DNA of 64,000 nt from contig VDFB02275638.1 in assembly GCA_007258455.2 (NCBI GenBank), positions 186,001 to 250,000 on the forward strand, in the 5' to 3' direction. The notes under the pieces were generated by a model that saw nothing but the letters and a program-made list of their open reading frames with translations, was not told where the DNA came from and ran no database searches. The stretch comes from Sequoia sempervirens. Its lineage: Eukaryota > Streptophyta > Pinopsida > Cupressales > Cupressaceae. A program made the position numbers and the translations under genes. Below are positions 10,985-21,422 of the stretch, piece after piece (positions within the stretch are counted from its first letter, which is position 1; each line of letters opens with the position of its first letter).

Positions 10985-12270
10985 AATTTTTCTGACTTTG
11001 GAGCAAAAAGCACTTTTTGAAAAAGGCGCCCTATCTTTTAGGGGCTTAGATCTTGTTTTTAAGGTTTGTCACCTCCAGCAGACATTTGTCTGGGATCTCG
11101 CTAGCTTCGCAATGAGCTATCAAGCTTGTCAAACAGATCTGTTTTGCTTGAGTTATGGGAGATACAACGGAAAATGAGAAGAACGAGAAAATGACAACAC
11201 CAGAAGCAAAAACAAGCAGCCTATCCCAGGGGCGCCCATCTTTTTGAGGGCCTAAACGGAGGTTTTAGATCAAATGACACCTTTGACGTTTGTTTCATGC
11301 TCAGTCTAGCTCCGCGTTGCACCCTTTTGCGCGTCAATCTAAATTGCTGAGAAGCCGGGGCGAGCAGACAAACACAAGGTTGAATCTTGATCTCGAGGTC
11401 GTGAATACAAGCAAAAGAGCACATTTTCAAAGAGGCGCTTGAGCTTTTGAGGCCTTTAATGTATTCTATTTGGTGATCTCAGATATTCAGTTTGTTCGTG
11501 TTACATCTAGCTATTCGTTGCTTGCCTCCGTCAGATCAGAAGATAACCTAGCTGCCCACAGTTAGAGTTTCAGTGATATTTTGGTCAGTTCCAGAAATGG
11601 CTATCTCTGGAGAAAAAAGAGCACCTTTTGAAAAAGGCGCCCTCCTTTTTCACCTCTCAGATGATGTTTTCTTGGGAAATGTTCCTTTGTAGTTGTTTTG
11701 CGGAATGGTTTCAGCTTCACGTTGCACCAATTCGTCAGTTTTGAAAGTTTATTGAATGCAAGATACGAGGGAATCTGGTTTACCTTCGTAAGATGAAAAT
11801 GTTGAGAAAATGGCTATCTCTAGGATGAAAAGAGCACCTTTTGAAAAGGGCGCCCTTGTTTTTCAACCCTCATATGTTGAAATTTGAATAAATGTTGTCG
11901 TGGAATTGTTGTGTGGAATGAATTCAGCTTCGCAGTGATCCAGTTATCCAGTCTTGGAACTTTGTCAAACAAAAGTTATGGAGGATTCAGTTTTCCCTTC
12001 GTACGGAATGATGGAGAAATTTGACTAAGTCTGTGAAAAAGAGCAGCTTTTGAAAAGGGCGCTTGGATTTTTGAGCCTTCAGATCTTAGTTTTATGGTCT
12101 GCAGTCTCAAGGAGTGTTTTAATCAATTTTTGTTCTACTTTGCAATGCACTCGTCAGCCAGTCAATCGGGCTTGTCAGTCATCTGGAATCAGTGCTCGAA
12201 CAAAGGCTTCGGCGAAGGTTACAATCCAAATTTTCATCAAAATTGGCTAAGTCTGGAAAAACGCTTTAAG
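10985..12270 (+). repeat. Element A: six-unit tandem array, ~205 bp period
   Basis: The core AAAAGAGCACCTTTTGAAAA followed by GGCGCCC and a T-rich block recurs at about 11010, 11225, 11412, 11614, 11828 and 12038. Spacing is 185-215 bp. Units are diverged. It lies in the presumed U3. Confidence 0.75.
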
Positions 12271-12419
12271 GTTCAAAGTTGACTTTTCAAAACAAGTTGA
12301 CTGGTGCGCCCTAATTAGAGTTTTGACTTCAGTTCAACTAAACGATTTTTGGGTTGCATGCAGAAGATACTGAAGTTCATTTTGAGTTACTATTTTTAGA
12401 AGTTCAGTTCATCTGCAGT

Positions 12420-14250
12420 GTGCATGCGTTTGCATGTTTAGTTAACTGAAGAGGATGTTGAGTTCTAATTTGCATGTGAAGTTAACTGTTTTGCATGTGC
12501 ACTTAACTGACTTGCATGCACAAGTTTAACTGATTTGCATGGGCAGTTCAACTGAAGTTAAAAGTGGCGCTCCATTAAAGCATCATTTTCATGCATTTTA
12601 AGCTTTAGTTCACAGCCAATCATATTCTAGGCATTCATTTTGAAGGCTTAGTTAAGCATGCGCCCTAATTTGAGGCTTAGTTAACTGCCAAATAAAGAGG
12701 TGCGCTTTGAGTTTGAGAAGATGGATGAATTTTAAATGAATTTTATTTATTTAAAGACAAAATTCGTCCTTATTTCTTCATTCTTGAGCAAGTCGTATCA
12801 TTCAGAGCTCAAAACATGGTGATTTCTTCATGCATTTGAGGATTCGAGGTGCTACAGGTGTCAGATTTCAGCGTTCTTCGTAGCGTTGGATTCAGATTGC
12901 TGAGAAGAAGAAAATTCCAGACTTTGTTTTCAGTTTGCATGCAGGTTACATCAATTCCAAGTCAGAGATAGGCAAATTCTATAGAAGCAGAACAAACAAA
13001 ACCTTCTATCTTCTATCTTATTTCTTCTATTTCTCATCTTAGGTACTTTCTTCACATGTCAAAGAAAACGGCAAAATATTCAAAATCTGACCATCTGGGT
13101 TTGCATATTTCAGCATCAACAGCAAAACCCATGTCTTAGATTTTTTTGAGAAATTGCCCCGCAGCCTTCATTCTGAAGCTTTGTGCTTTTTTCCGAAGAT
13201 TTCTTTGCATGTGAGTTAAAATCATATCTTTTTGAAAATCGCATCATCTGGGTTTGTTCAGAATTCCGTTGTGCACTAAACCCATGTTCTAGATTTTCTC
13301 AAGAAAAATTGCCTCAGGAAGCTCTAAAAACCCCTGCAGTTCTCGACTGAAGAGTCTTTGCATGTCAAGCCAAACGACATTTTTTCGCAATTCTAATGTT
13401 GTGGTTTGTCTTAGAATCATTTTCTGGACAAACCCACGTCTCATAATTTTTGGTGAAAATTATCCTTCGACAGGGTATTTTTAGCCTCACCAGGAGCCAT
13501 TTTAGCTTTTCTAGAAAGTTGTCAGAACATAGCTGTGTTCACAGTCAACGGGCAAGTTTTTCAGAAGGCGGTTCAACTAGACTGAATTCAAGACCAAATC
13601 GATCTTAATTTATGTTTTCACCAGAGCAGCTGACAATGAAGATCAAGTGCATCCAAGGGTTGATTCAAACAATTTGACAAGCATAGACGCAGGTTGGACA
13701 CCGTTGGAATTCTGCGTTCTTGTGTATTTCTCGCAACCAGAGTGTTCGCGGTCAAGTTTCGTGATTTCATCATGCAACACTTTTTCGTTGAGAAGAATCA
13801 AGAAAAGCATCAAAAGCATTAAGCTGCAAAAGCAACAGGGATCACTTCAGTTACGGAGCCGCCAAAGTTACTAGTCAGTAAAATGCTAGTTTGAGTGTGC
13901 AAAGATTTCCAAGATTGCTCAAGTTGCTGACAGTCAAATACTGATGCAGTTAACAATCTCGTTGAGGGATTGGTTGCTCGAGATAGACTTCAGTTCCCAC
14001 CTCTCAAATAGACATTACACACAGGAGTTTAACTTGGCGTTACCTTCTCAAGTTAACTCACTGTCTCATCTCATGCATGTCTATTATGGGATTATCTTTA
14101 TTTCAATTGGAGTTAGGGTTAGGGTTTCCAGTTAACTGAGGGTAGTGTCCAGTTAACTTTGCTTTAAATAAGGACGTGCATGCTTGCACATTGTCCATTT
14201 AGGTTAGATGTATCGGTTAACTGATGGTAGCTTTCCAGTTAACTGTATAG
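12420..14250 (+). promoter_or_regulatory. Element A: clustered GTTAACTG and TGCATG motifs
   Basis: GTTAACTG occurs exactly at 12441, 12481, 12680, 14131, 14216 and 14238, with TTAACTG also at 12503 and 12526. TGCATG (RY-type) words are interspersed, spaced 20-30 bp at 12420-12545. CAGTTA fits the plant MYB core CNGTTR. Regulatory use is inference. Confidence 0.45.
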
Positions 14251-14345
14251 TTTGCTTTATTAGGGTTTAGCAATAAATCTTGCATGCATTGCAAGACTGT
14301 AGTTGACTCAAGGTGATTTTAGGGTTCCCTACACCTTTTGATGTC

Positions 14346-14376
14346 TATAAATAAGAGCTTTTGCTCATTTGTACAT
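14346..14376 (+). promoter_or_regulatory. Element A: LTR core promoter
   Basis: TATAAATA (14346-14353) is followed 18 bp after its start by CTCATTTGTACAT (14364-14376). The same 13-mer lies 19 bp after the start of the TATA box in element B, which supports a shared LTR promoter. Confidence 0.6.
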
Positions 14377-15249
14377 AAATTTTGCGTGATAGCATACATG
14401 CTGTGCCTACCTTGCCTTTAGTTTTGCTATTATTGTATCTGTTCAAGAACTTTTGCACGAGAGAGAAATATATATGCTTACCTTGCCTGTAATATTGCTC
14501 ATTCTGTATCTGTTCATAAGTATTTATTATGATAATGAATTGTTATGCCACTCGGGTTTCATGCAATTATTATGGTGAATGCTTGCCTTAGTTAGATATA
14601 GTGGCTAGTTGATCATAGATTGTATGCGTGTCTCGCCAATGCAATTTATTATCCTAGTTGGCTATCCTTCATGTTATGTGTTCAATAAACTCGTTCAGAT
14701 TGAGCTGATAGATGTGCCACTTTGCCTTCAAGTTGAGAATCTATTCTTGGTTATTGTATGATGTGTGTGAATAATAAACTTATTCAGATTGAGCCGATAG
14801 TTGTGCCACCTTGCCTTCAAGTTGAGAATTTGTACTTAGTTTATCGTGTATTGTTGTTTCCAATAAGCCTATTCAGACAAGCAGATAGTTGTGCCACCTT
14901 GCCTTCACGTTGTGAGTTCGTACCCAGCTTATCGTCAGATAATCATCCCTGCTCCATTTCCTCATGCTCTGTTTTCTTGAGGAAACTAGATAGATTTAAA
15001 GTAGATAGCTTAGTTGTAGTTAATGATTTGCGAAACCAAAAAATCCTTAGCTGCAACGTTCTTGGTTTTCTTAACCTTGTGCCTCTTCCAGCTGAGAACA
15101 AAAGGATAGGACTTAGATTACTTTTCTTTTCCACGCATTCCAGCACTACGAGGGAGCTTCCCCTCCTAATTTGAAGAGCACTCATTACGCAGTGTGCATA
15201 GCTGTCCGTACAAACCTGCACTCCAGAGGTGTTAGTTTTTACGCCAACA

Positions 15250-16392
15250 CAATTGTGCATTCGGAACTTATCTAACAGACTTCGAGCATATTTGGACTGG
15301 GAGATGAAGATATTGTTCTCAGTCTGCCAACCTCAACACCTAAATAGTAATGCAAAAGTCCCAAATCTATCATGTCAAATGTGCTGCACAAATCCTGTTT
15401 GATCTTAGGGATCAAATGTGCCAAGCTACCAGTAATGATCAGGTCATCCACATAGATAACAAGAATAAGAATATCACTACTAGTATGTTTGACATAGAGA
15501 TTAGAGTTAGATGGGCTCCTCTGAAAGCCATGATTTGTGAGGTACGTGTCAATCTTGATGTACCAAGCCCGAGGAGCTTGTTTTAGACTATAGAGTGCTT
15601 TCACTAGTTTGCACACCTGGTGTTCTTTATTGGCAACCTTGAATCTTGGAGGCTGCGTCATGTAGACTTCTTGCCTCAACTCACCGTTGAGGAAAGCACT
15701 CTTAACATCCATCTGATGGACTTTCCAACCAAACTAGGCTGCTAAGACAAGGACGGGCTGAATGATACTCATCTTGGTTGTAGGAGAAAAGTCTCCTTGT
15801 AGTCAATGCCTTCTTTCTGTGAGACCCCCCTAGCAACGAGATGAGCTTTGTACTTGTCAAGGGTTCTGTTAGCTTTGTACTTAACCTTATACACCCATTT
15901 GCAACTAATGGGCTTCTTCCCTTGAGGAAGATCGGAAAGGACCCAAGTGTGATTCTTTTGAAGACTATGATATTTAGCCTCCATTGCTTGTTCCCCCTTA
16001 GGAATTCCTTTAGCCTTTGAATATGTTTGAGGCTCATAAACACTGTGAATGTTAGCCATGAGAGCAAAATTAACTGTATGTTGCTATTTGCTCTTGTTTC
16101 TAGACGATCTCCCTTCAATGAGCTCATCATGAAGATCACCAATAGTCTTAGCCCACCATTTTGGCCGCAGAGGAGAAGTGCGAACATTAGATGTAACAGG
16201 AGGAGCTGGAATTGGTAGTGGATCTGGAACAGGTTCATCAGGTGGAAGATCAGTATCATCCAGAGGAAAATCAGGTTGAGCATCATCAAAAACAGAATTT
16301 GCATTTGCATCATCCCTCCCATCAGGTGGACCTAAAGGAAGATAAACACCCAAATCAGAAGTCTTCAAAGGCTGATCCTCAGAATGCTGCAC
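15250..16392 (-). pseudogene. Copia pol: reverse transcriptase with linker
   Basis: From high to low coordinate (N to C): an acidic/proline-rich linker (DDTDLPPDEPVPDPLPIPAP), then RT motifs NHTWVLSDLPQGKKPISCKW and KYKANRTLDKYKAHLVARG. After a frameshift near 15712-15770 come MDVKSAFLNGELRQEVYMTQ, ALYSLKQAPRAWY, the catalytic LVIYVDDLIITGS (YVDD intact) and LGLLHYYLGVEV. A further frameshift precedes SQSKYARSLLDKFRM, where element A is inserted. At least three frame breaks make it inactive. Confidence 0.93.
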
Positions 16393-17192
16393 AAAGGAGG
16401 AAAGGTGAAAATGTCTTCATTCTTCATCAAAGACAACATCTTGACTGAAGATAAGACGATCTGTGTCTACATCAATCAACCGGTAAGCCTTATGGTTGTC
16501 ATTGTACCCTGTGAACATAAGCTTTTGACTCTTGGAATCCAACTTGGAGTGCTTGGCATTTGGAATCCATACATATGCTAAAGAGCCAAAGATTTTTAGA
16601 TGACTGATCCTAGGTTTGCGACCAGTCCAAGCTCCCTCAGGAGTCTTCCCCTTAACAGCCTGTGTAGGAGACCGATTAAGGAGATAGACGGTAGTGTAGG
16701 CTGCTCCTGCCTAATATTTATTAGGAACACTCCTGTGTTGTAACATGGAGCAGGCCATCTCAGTGATTGTATGATTACGCTGCTCTATAATACTGTTTTG
16801 CTGAGGAGTGTAGGGTGTGGTTAATTAGCGTTTGATGTCGTGTGTATCATAGAAGTTGGAGAAAGCAGTAGAACGAAATTCACCCCCATTATTTGACCTA
16901 AGAGTGATTATGGAACAACCAGACGTTTTTTCTACTAAGGTCTTAAACTTCTGAAATACAGTAAACACATTTGATTTTTGTCTAAGCACACCCACATTTT
17001 ACGACTGAAATCATCAACAAAAAGCAAGAAATACCTGCAACCAATAATAGAAGGTGTATTCATTGGCCCACATACATTAGCGTGAACGAACTGTAGTACC
17101 TTAGAGGCTCGCCACGAGTCACCATCCGTGAAGGGTGTCCTGTGCTACTTCCCAGCCTAACAAGCTCCACAAACTCCATGATGCCGAGTCTG
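16393..17192 (-). pseudogene. Copia pol: integrase core with end of GAG-pre-integrase
   Basis: Just below element B the minus strand reads KIQTRHHGVCGAC..GK, with the CxxC of the pre-integrase zinc motif. It then reads HRTPFTDGDSWRASKVLQF and VHANVCGPM, followed by YFLLFVDDFSRK. The usual HSD at the first catalytic position reads HAN, so the catalytic Asp appears changed to Asn. Several stops (for example two within ACQAGKQ-like codons) and frameshifts follow down to 16393. It is clearly dead but readily recognised. Confidence 0.85.
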
Positions 17193-17774
17193 GATCTTGT
17201 TGTGACCTTTTCACACATCACCCCATTCAAAATGGGGACCCCCCTAAATTTTTGCTCCATTTGGGTCTTTTGGCTTTGGTTTTGGGTCTGTCTCTCTCTG
17301 TCGGTTATTTCTGTCTGGTGATGTACTTGCCATTTGACCTGGATTTGAATTTTGGCTAAGTTTGGAGGACCTTCTAATGAATTAGGTTTTATAATATTTA
17401 GGCTACTTTGAGGTCAAATTGAGTTGGCTAATCGAATTCTGAGCTTAGCACTGTTGTGAGGATGCTTCAAGTAGGCTCCCAAAATTTTCACTGAATTCTG
17501 ACAACTTGCTATTTTGGGGCCTATTTTCTTGGGATTTTCAAATTCTGACTACTGCATTGCACTTAGAACCCTTAGAACTCCTCGCTTGCAAAATTTGAGC
17601 ACAAACGAACAACTATTTATTTTTAGCAAGTATCACCTTTGGAGCCATTTTTAGGGTTTGCATGTTGGAATTTTCAATGCATGTCAGCATAATCTTTCTA
17701 GGTTTTTCGAGACCTTCGCGGTAATGCAACATGCAAAATGAGATGATGACTTTCAACGATTCGGGCTTCATAGG

Positions 17775-18719
17775 CTATTTTTAGGGTTTGCATGCAGGAT
17801 TTCTCAGCGCATGTCAGGATTTTCTTTCTGGGTTTTCCGAGAGCTTCGCAACGAGGTAACATGCAAGTAGAGTTGATCACTTTTCAGGGACTTGCTATTT
17901 TTAGCCAGTGCTTGCATGTTGATCATTTTTCTGGGTTTTTTTGGGTTTTTTGAGATTTTTTCGGGCAATGTGACATGCAAACTCATTCGGTAGCTGATTG
18001 GTCACTTTTTCAAACACTTACTATTTTTAGCAGGATCACTACAGCAGCTGCCCAACACTTCAAAATCACAAACACAGTGACATGCAATAGAAACGGGGTC
18101 AAATGAAGATCTTTTGAGCAACATGCAAGTCAGATTAGGGTTTCCAGCTTCGGGACCCAAAATGGGGGGTCAAACGCCAGAATCTCCAAAAATTGATGTA
18201 TACCATCGTGATCAGTATCTTTCAAGGAGTCCATTGGTAAAATTTGAAGGCGATCTGAGCACTTACTATTTATAGTAAGTCACTTTTAAAACAAGGCTAT
18301 AAATAGCAGGTCAGCGCAAGGCACTAGTGGGAGCAAGTCAAGCAAGTGACGAGGACCCCATGGAGGGAATTTCAAATCAAACGGAGTTGCAGAGGTTCGA
18401 AAATCAAGCACTTACTATTTTTAGCAGGTCCATGCAGAAGAATTTGGGTTTCCTAAAAAGTAGGGCGAGACGTGAGGGTCACACAGAAGCAACACCCAGT
18501 CACAATCAACACCTTTCAGACAATCTACACGAGAAGTTTGAGCTCATTTTGAGCACTTACTATTTTTAGCACGAAACTTTCTAAAAATAGCAGGTGCATG
18601 CAAGCATCAGGTGCCAACAACTCAGTCATGTCACGAGGACTAGGGCAAAACAAAAATCAAGCCTTTTGGAGCTTGAAGTCAACTCAAAGTGCAAGGAGCA
18701 TGAAACTTTCTAAAAATAG
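17775..18719 (+). promoter_or_regulatory. Element B: cluster of C(A/T)8G boxes
   Basis: Nine exact decamers of the form C(A/T)8G start at 17775, 17895, 18021, 18266, 18297, 18415, 18560, 18581 and 18710. Seven are CTATTTTTAG or its complement CTAAAAATAG. This matches the N10-type CArG and MEF2-like MADS-domain consensus CTA(A/T)4TAG. Most are followed by CAGGTC, CAAGT or TAAGT. Binding is inference. Confidence 0.55.
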
Positions 18720-18829
18720 CAAGTTAGGGCAAGCTGAGGGTAGCATGAGCAATCCGCCCTAAGTCAGAGAAAAGGCTTGAAAATCATCCAGGTATGGTGA
18801 AACTGAAAGCTTGACTAAAAAATGGAAGC

Positions 18830-20810
18830 TCACAGGGTTAAATGCGCCCAAGCTTGAGGAGATATGGCATGAAATTTGTTTAAGTTTGCTAAATTGGATG
18901 TAGAGGACCCCAGATGCGCCCAAGCCTGGAGAGTCATGGAGAAATCTTCTAAGGCATTGAAATTGGAAGCTCCTCTAGTCAAATGTGCCTTAACTTGGAG
19001 AGGGTGAGTTTAAAAATTGCCTAAGTTTGGAAAATTGAAAGTAGCTTCCCTCATATATGCCCATCAATGACAAGGAGGTGAAAATTTTACCAAGTGCTTG
19101 AAACTGAAAGCTCCCCCCCTTGGATGTGCCCTAGCAACTTGAGATTAATGGAAAATTGTTTGAGTCTAGCAAAATGGATGCTTGACCCATCAAATGCGCC
19201 CTACCTTGAAGAGAGATGCTTGAAGAATTTTCTAAGTAACAAAATTTGAAGCAAGGACCCTAGAATGCGCCCAGCTCATGAGGAAATTGAGTAAATTTGA
19301 CTAAGGCAAACAAATTGAAAGCTCACCTATGGAAATGCGCCCTTGGAAGATTGGAAGCCTTGAAAATTTCTAAGTATTGTAAAATGAAAGCTTGCCCCCT
19401 CATATGCGCCTTGACTTGGAGGGGGAGTTGGAAATTTTTCTAAGGCATCAAAACTGAAAGTTCACTACTCTATATGCGCCCAAGCTAATGGATGAGGTGG
19501 GAATTTGATTAAGTCCTTAAAACTTGAAGCTTACCCACTCAAATGCGCCTTAGGAAGCTGAAGATGGTTGGAAATTTCACTAAGTGATGTAAAATGGAAC
19601 CTCAAGGGTAGAAATGCGCCTAGCATGGGAGGAGAGTCATGAAATCTTCTAAGTACTTGAAACTTGAAGCTCTCTACCCCAAATGCGCCTTGAGAAGAAG
19701 AGGCTTAAAAATTTCTAAGTGTCACAAATTGAAACCTCAAGGGTAGAAATGTGCCCAAGGTCAAAGGGAGGAGGCTTGAAAATTGGCTTTAAGTCCTTGA
19801 AATTGGAAGGTCCGACCCTCATATGCGCCTTAGCTTGGAGACAACTTGAAAAATTTCTAAGGCAAATGAAAGTGAAAGCTAAGAGGGGTAAATGCGCCTA
19901 AGTCAAAGAGATGGAGTGTTGAAAATTTTCTAAGGCAAGAAAACTTGAAGTAGCCCTGCCTAAATGCGCCTAACTTACATGGAGTGAAGTGAAATATTCT
20001 AGGTATGAGAAATTGAAAGTAGCTACCTCTAAATGCACCTTTGAGAATGATGGGTTGAGGAAAGTTGAGTAAGTGTTGAAAATGAAAGTTGGACCCTTGA
20101 ATGCGCCCCAAACATGAAAAAGGAGGCTTGAAATTTAACTAAGTATTGAAAACTTGAAGCTTGGACCCCTAAATGCGCCTAAGTCAAGGAAGTGGAGGTG
20201 AAATTGTCTAAGGAATTGAAACTTGAAGTCCACCATGTTGAATGCGCTTGACTTGAAGAGGGTAATATCAAAGTTAGAAAATTATCTAAGGCATTTAAAA
20301 TGGAAGTATGACCCTCTATATGCGCCTAGAGACTAGAAGCTAGGGGAAATGTTTTATGACGTTGAAATTGGAACCTCAAGGTAAGAAATACGCCCAAGCT
20401 TGTGAGTGGATGATGGAATTTTTATAGGCGTTGAAAATGAAAGTTTGACCTAGCAGATGCGCCAAGAATGTGAAGTAAAGGCAAACATTAATAAAATTAT
20501 TTTTCCAAGGTTTAAAAATTAAACGTAGCCCTTTGCCTTATACACATGAATTTCACATTTTCTGAGGGGAATTTTCTTCTGGTTATTAGATGCTTTCGAC
20601 AAGGAAATAATTCTGAAGTTTTCTACGCCTCATTGGAGATTTTAAAATGAAGATTTTGAGCGGGTGACTAGTTGATGGAGATTTTCTAGAGAATAAATTT
20701 TCTAAGGCAAGTGAAATAAAGTGAAATACGCCTAAGTCTGAAGGTGAATAAATTTTTTCTAAGGCATTTAATCTCTTGGCATAGTCAAACTGAAGTACGC
20801 CCTTGTCAGG
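18830..20810 (+). repeat. Element B: ~70-bp tandem array, about 26 units
   Basis: The word AAATGCGCC(C/T) recurs at about 18843, 18914, 18983, 19058, 19126, 19194, 19264, 19334, 19404, 19473, 19543, 19613 and so on to 20456, with weaker units to 20794. Spacing is 67-78 bp, mostly 68-71. Each unit also has TTCTAAG and TTGAAA(G/C)CT.. blocks. No frame is conserved, so it is non-coding. Confidence 0.88.
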
Positions 20811-21077
20811 AAAAGAAATATTTTTAAGTGTTGGAGATAATTTTAATAAATTTCCCATCAACGTAGGAGTCACCTGAATTCTACATGCAGTCAAGGTGGG
20901 AAATTTCGAATTTTTAAGAAGGAAGGAATCTCCAACAATAGGAAGTTCCTATGACGACTCTATGACGATTGGGCATCTTTGTGACAACTCGCCAATTTTC
21001 CCTCCTGAATTGGAAAATGACTAAGTAGTGGAGGAGTGAATTAAAAGCAACTGCTAAACTGGGCACCATCTCTCAAT

Positions 21078-21085
21078 TATATAAA
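21078..21085 (+). promoter_or_regulatory. Element B: TATA box ahead of the internal ORF
   Basis: TATATAAA is followed by a ~310-bp leader with repeated GTGCTGAAGTG words before the first ATG of the ORF at 21423. Confidence 0.5.
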
Positions 21086-21422
21086 CTCTGAAGCTATTCA
21101 TTTTTTCTTCACCATTTGTTGAAGTGTGAATTGCGAGAGTGCTGAAGTGTGAATTGTGAGAGTGCTGAAGTTGAAGTGAGTGCTGAAAAGTAGAAAATTC
21201 TGAAGTGAGTTGAGTTGGATTTTTTCTAAGTGCTGAAAGTGATATTGCTGAAAGTTGTTAAGGCTTGGAGTTTGAATTTCGGAGTTAGAAATCTTGAGGT
21301 TTGGAGTTGATAGTTTAGTGCTGAAGAAATTTCATTTTCGAAACTAACTCCATATTTCCAGCCATCTCGGGGTAATTTTATTTTCTAAGTTGGAATTGTA
21401 ATGCTTGAATTTTATTTTGCAG

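Larger units (their letters stand above)
10802..15249 (+). mobile_element. Element A: 4.4-kb solo-LTR-like insertion in copia RT
   Basis: It starts TGTTGTACCC and ends ACGCCAACA, with TSD CAATT at 10797-10801 and 15250-15254. The copia protein reads LLDKFRM on one side and GTTNCKPTSTPM on the other, so the insertion point is set by the interrupted gene as well as by the TSD. No protein domain and no internal second LTR are seen. A TATA box (14346-14353) lies 0.9 kb from the 3' end. I read the whole as one LTR: U3 ~3.5 kb, R/U5 ~0.9 kb. It could alternatively be a non-autonomous element with unrecognisable LTRs. Confidence 0.85.

Noticed and set aside
14110..14130. Telomere-like TTAGGGTTAGGG
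   Set aside because: Only two units, inside element A; at most a telo-box word.
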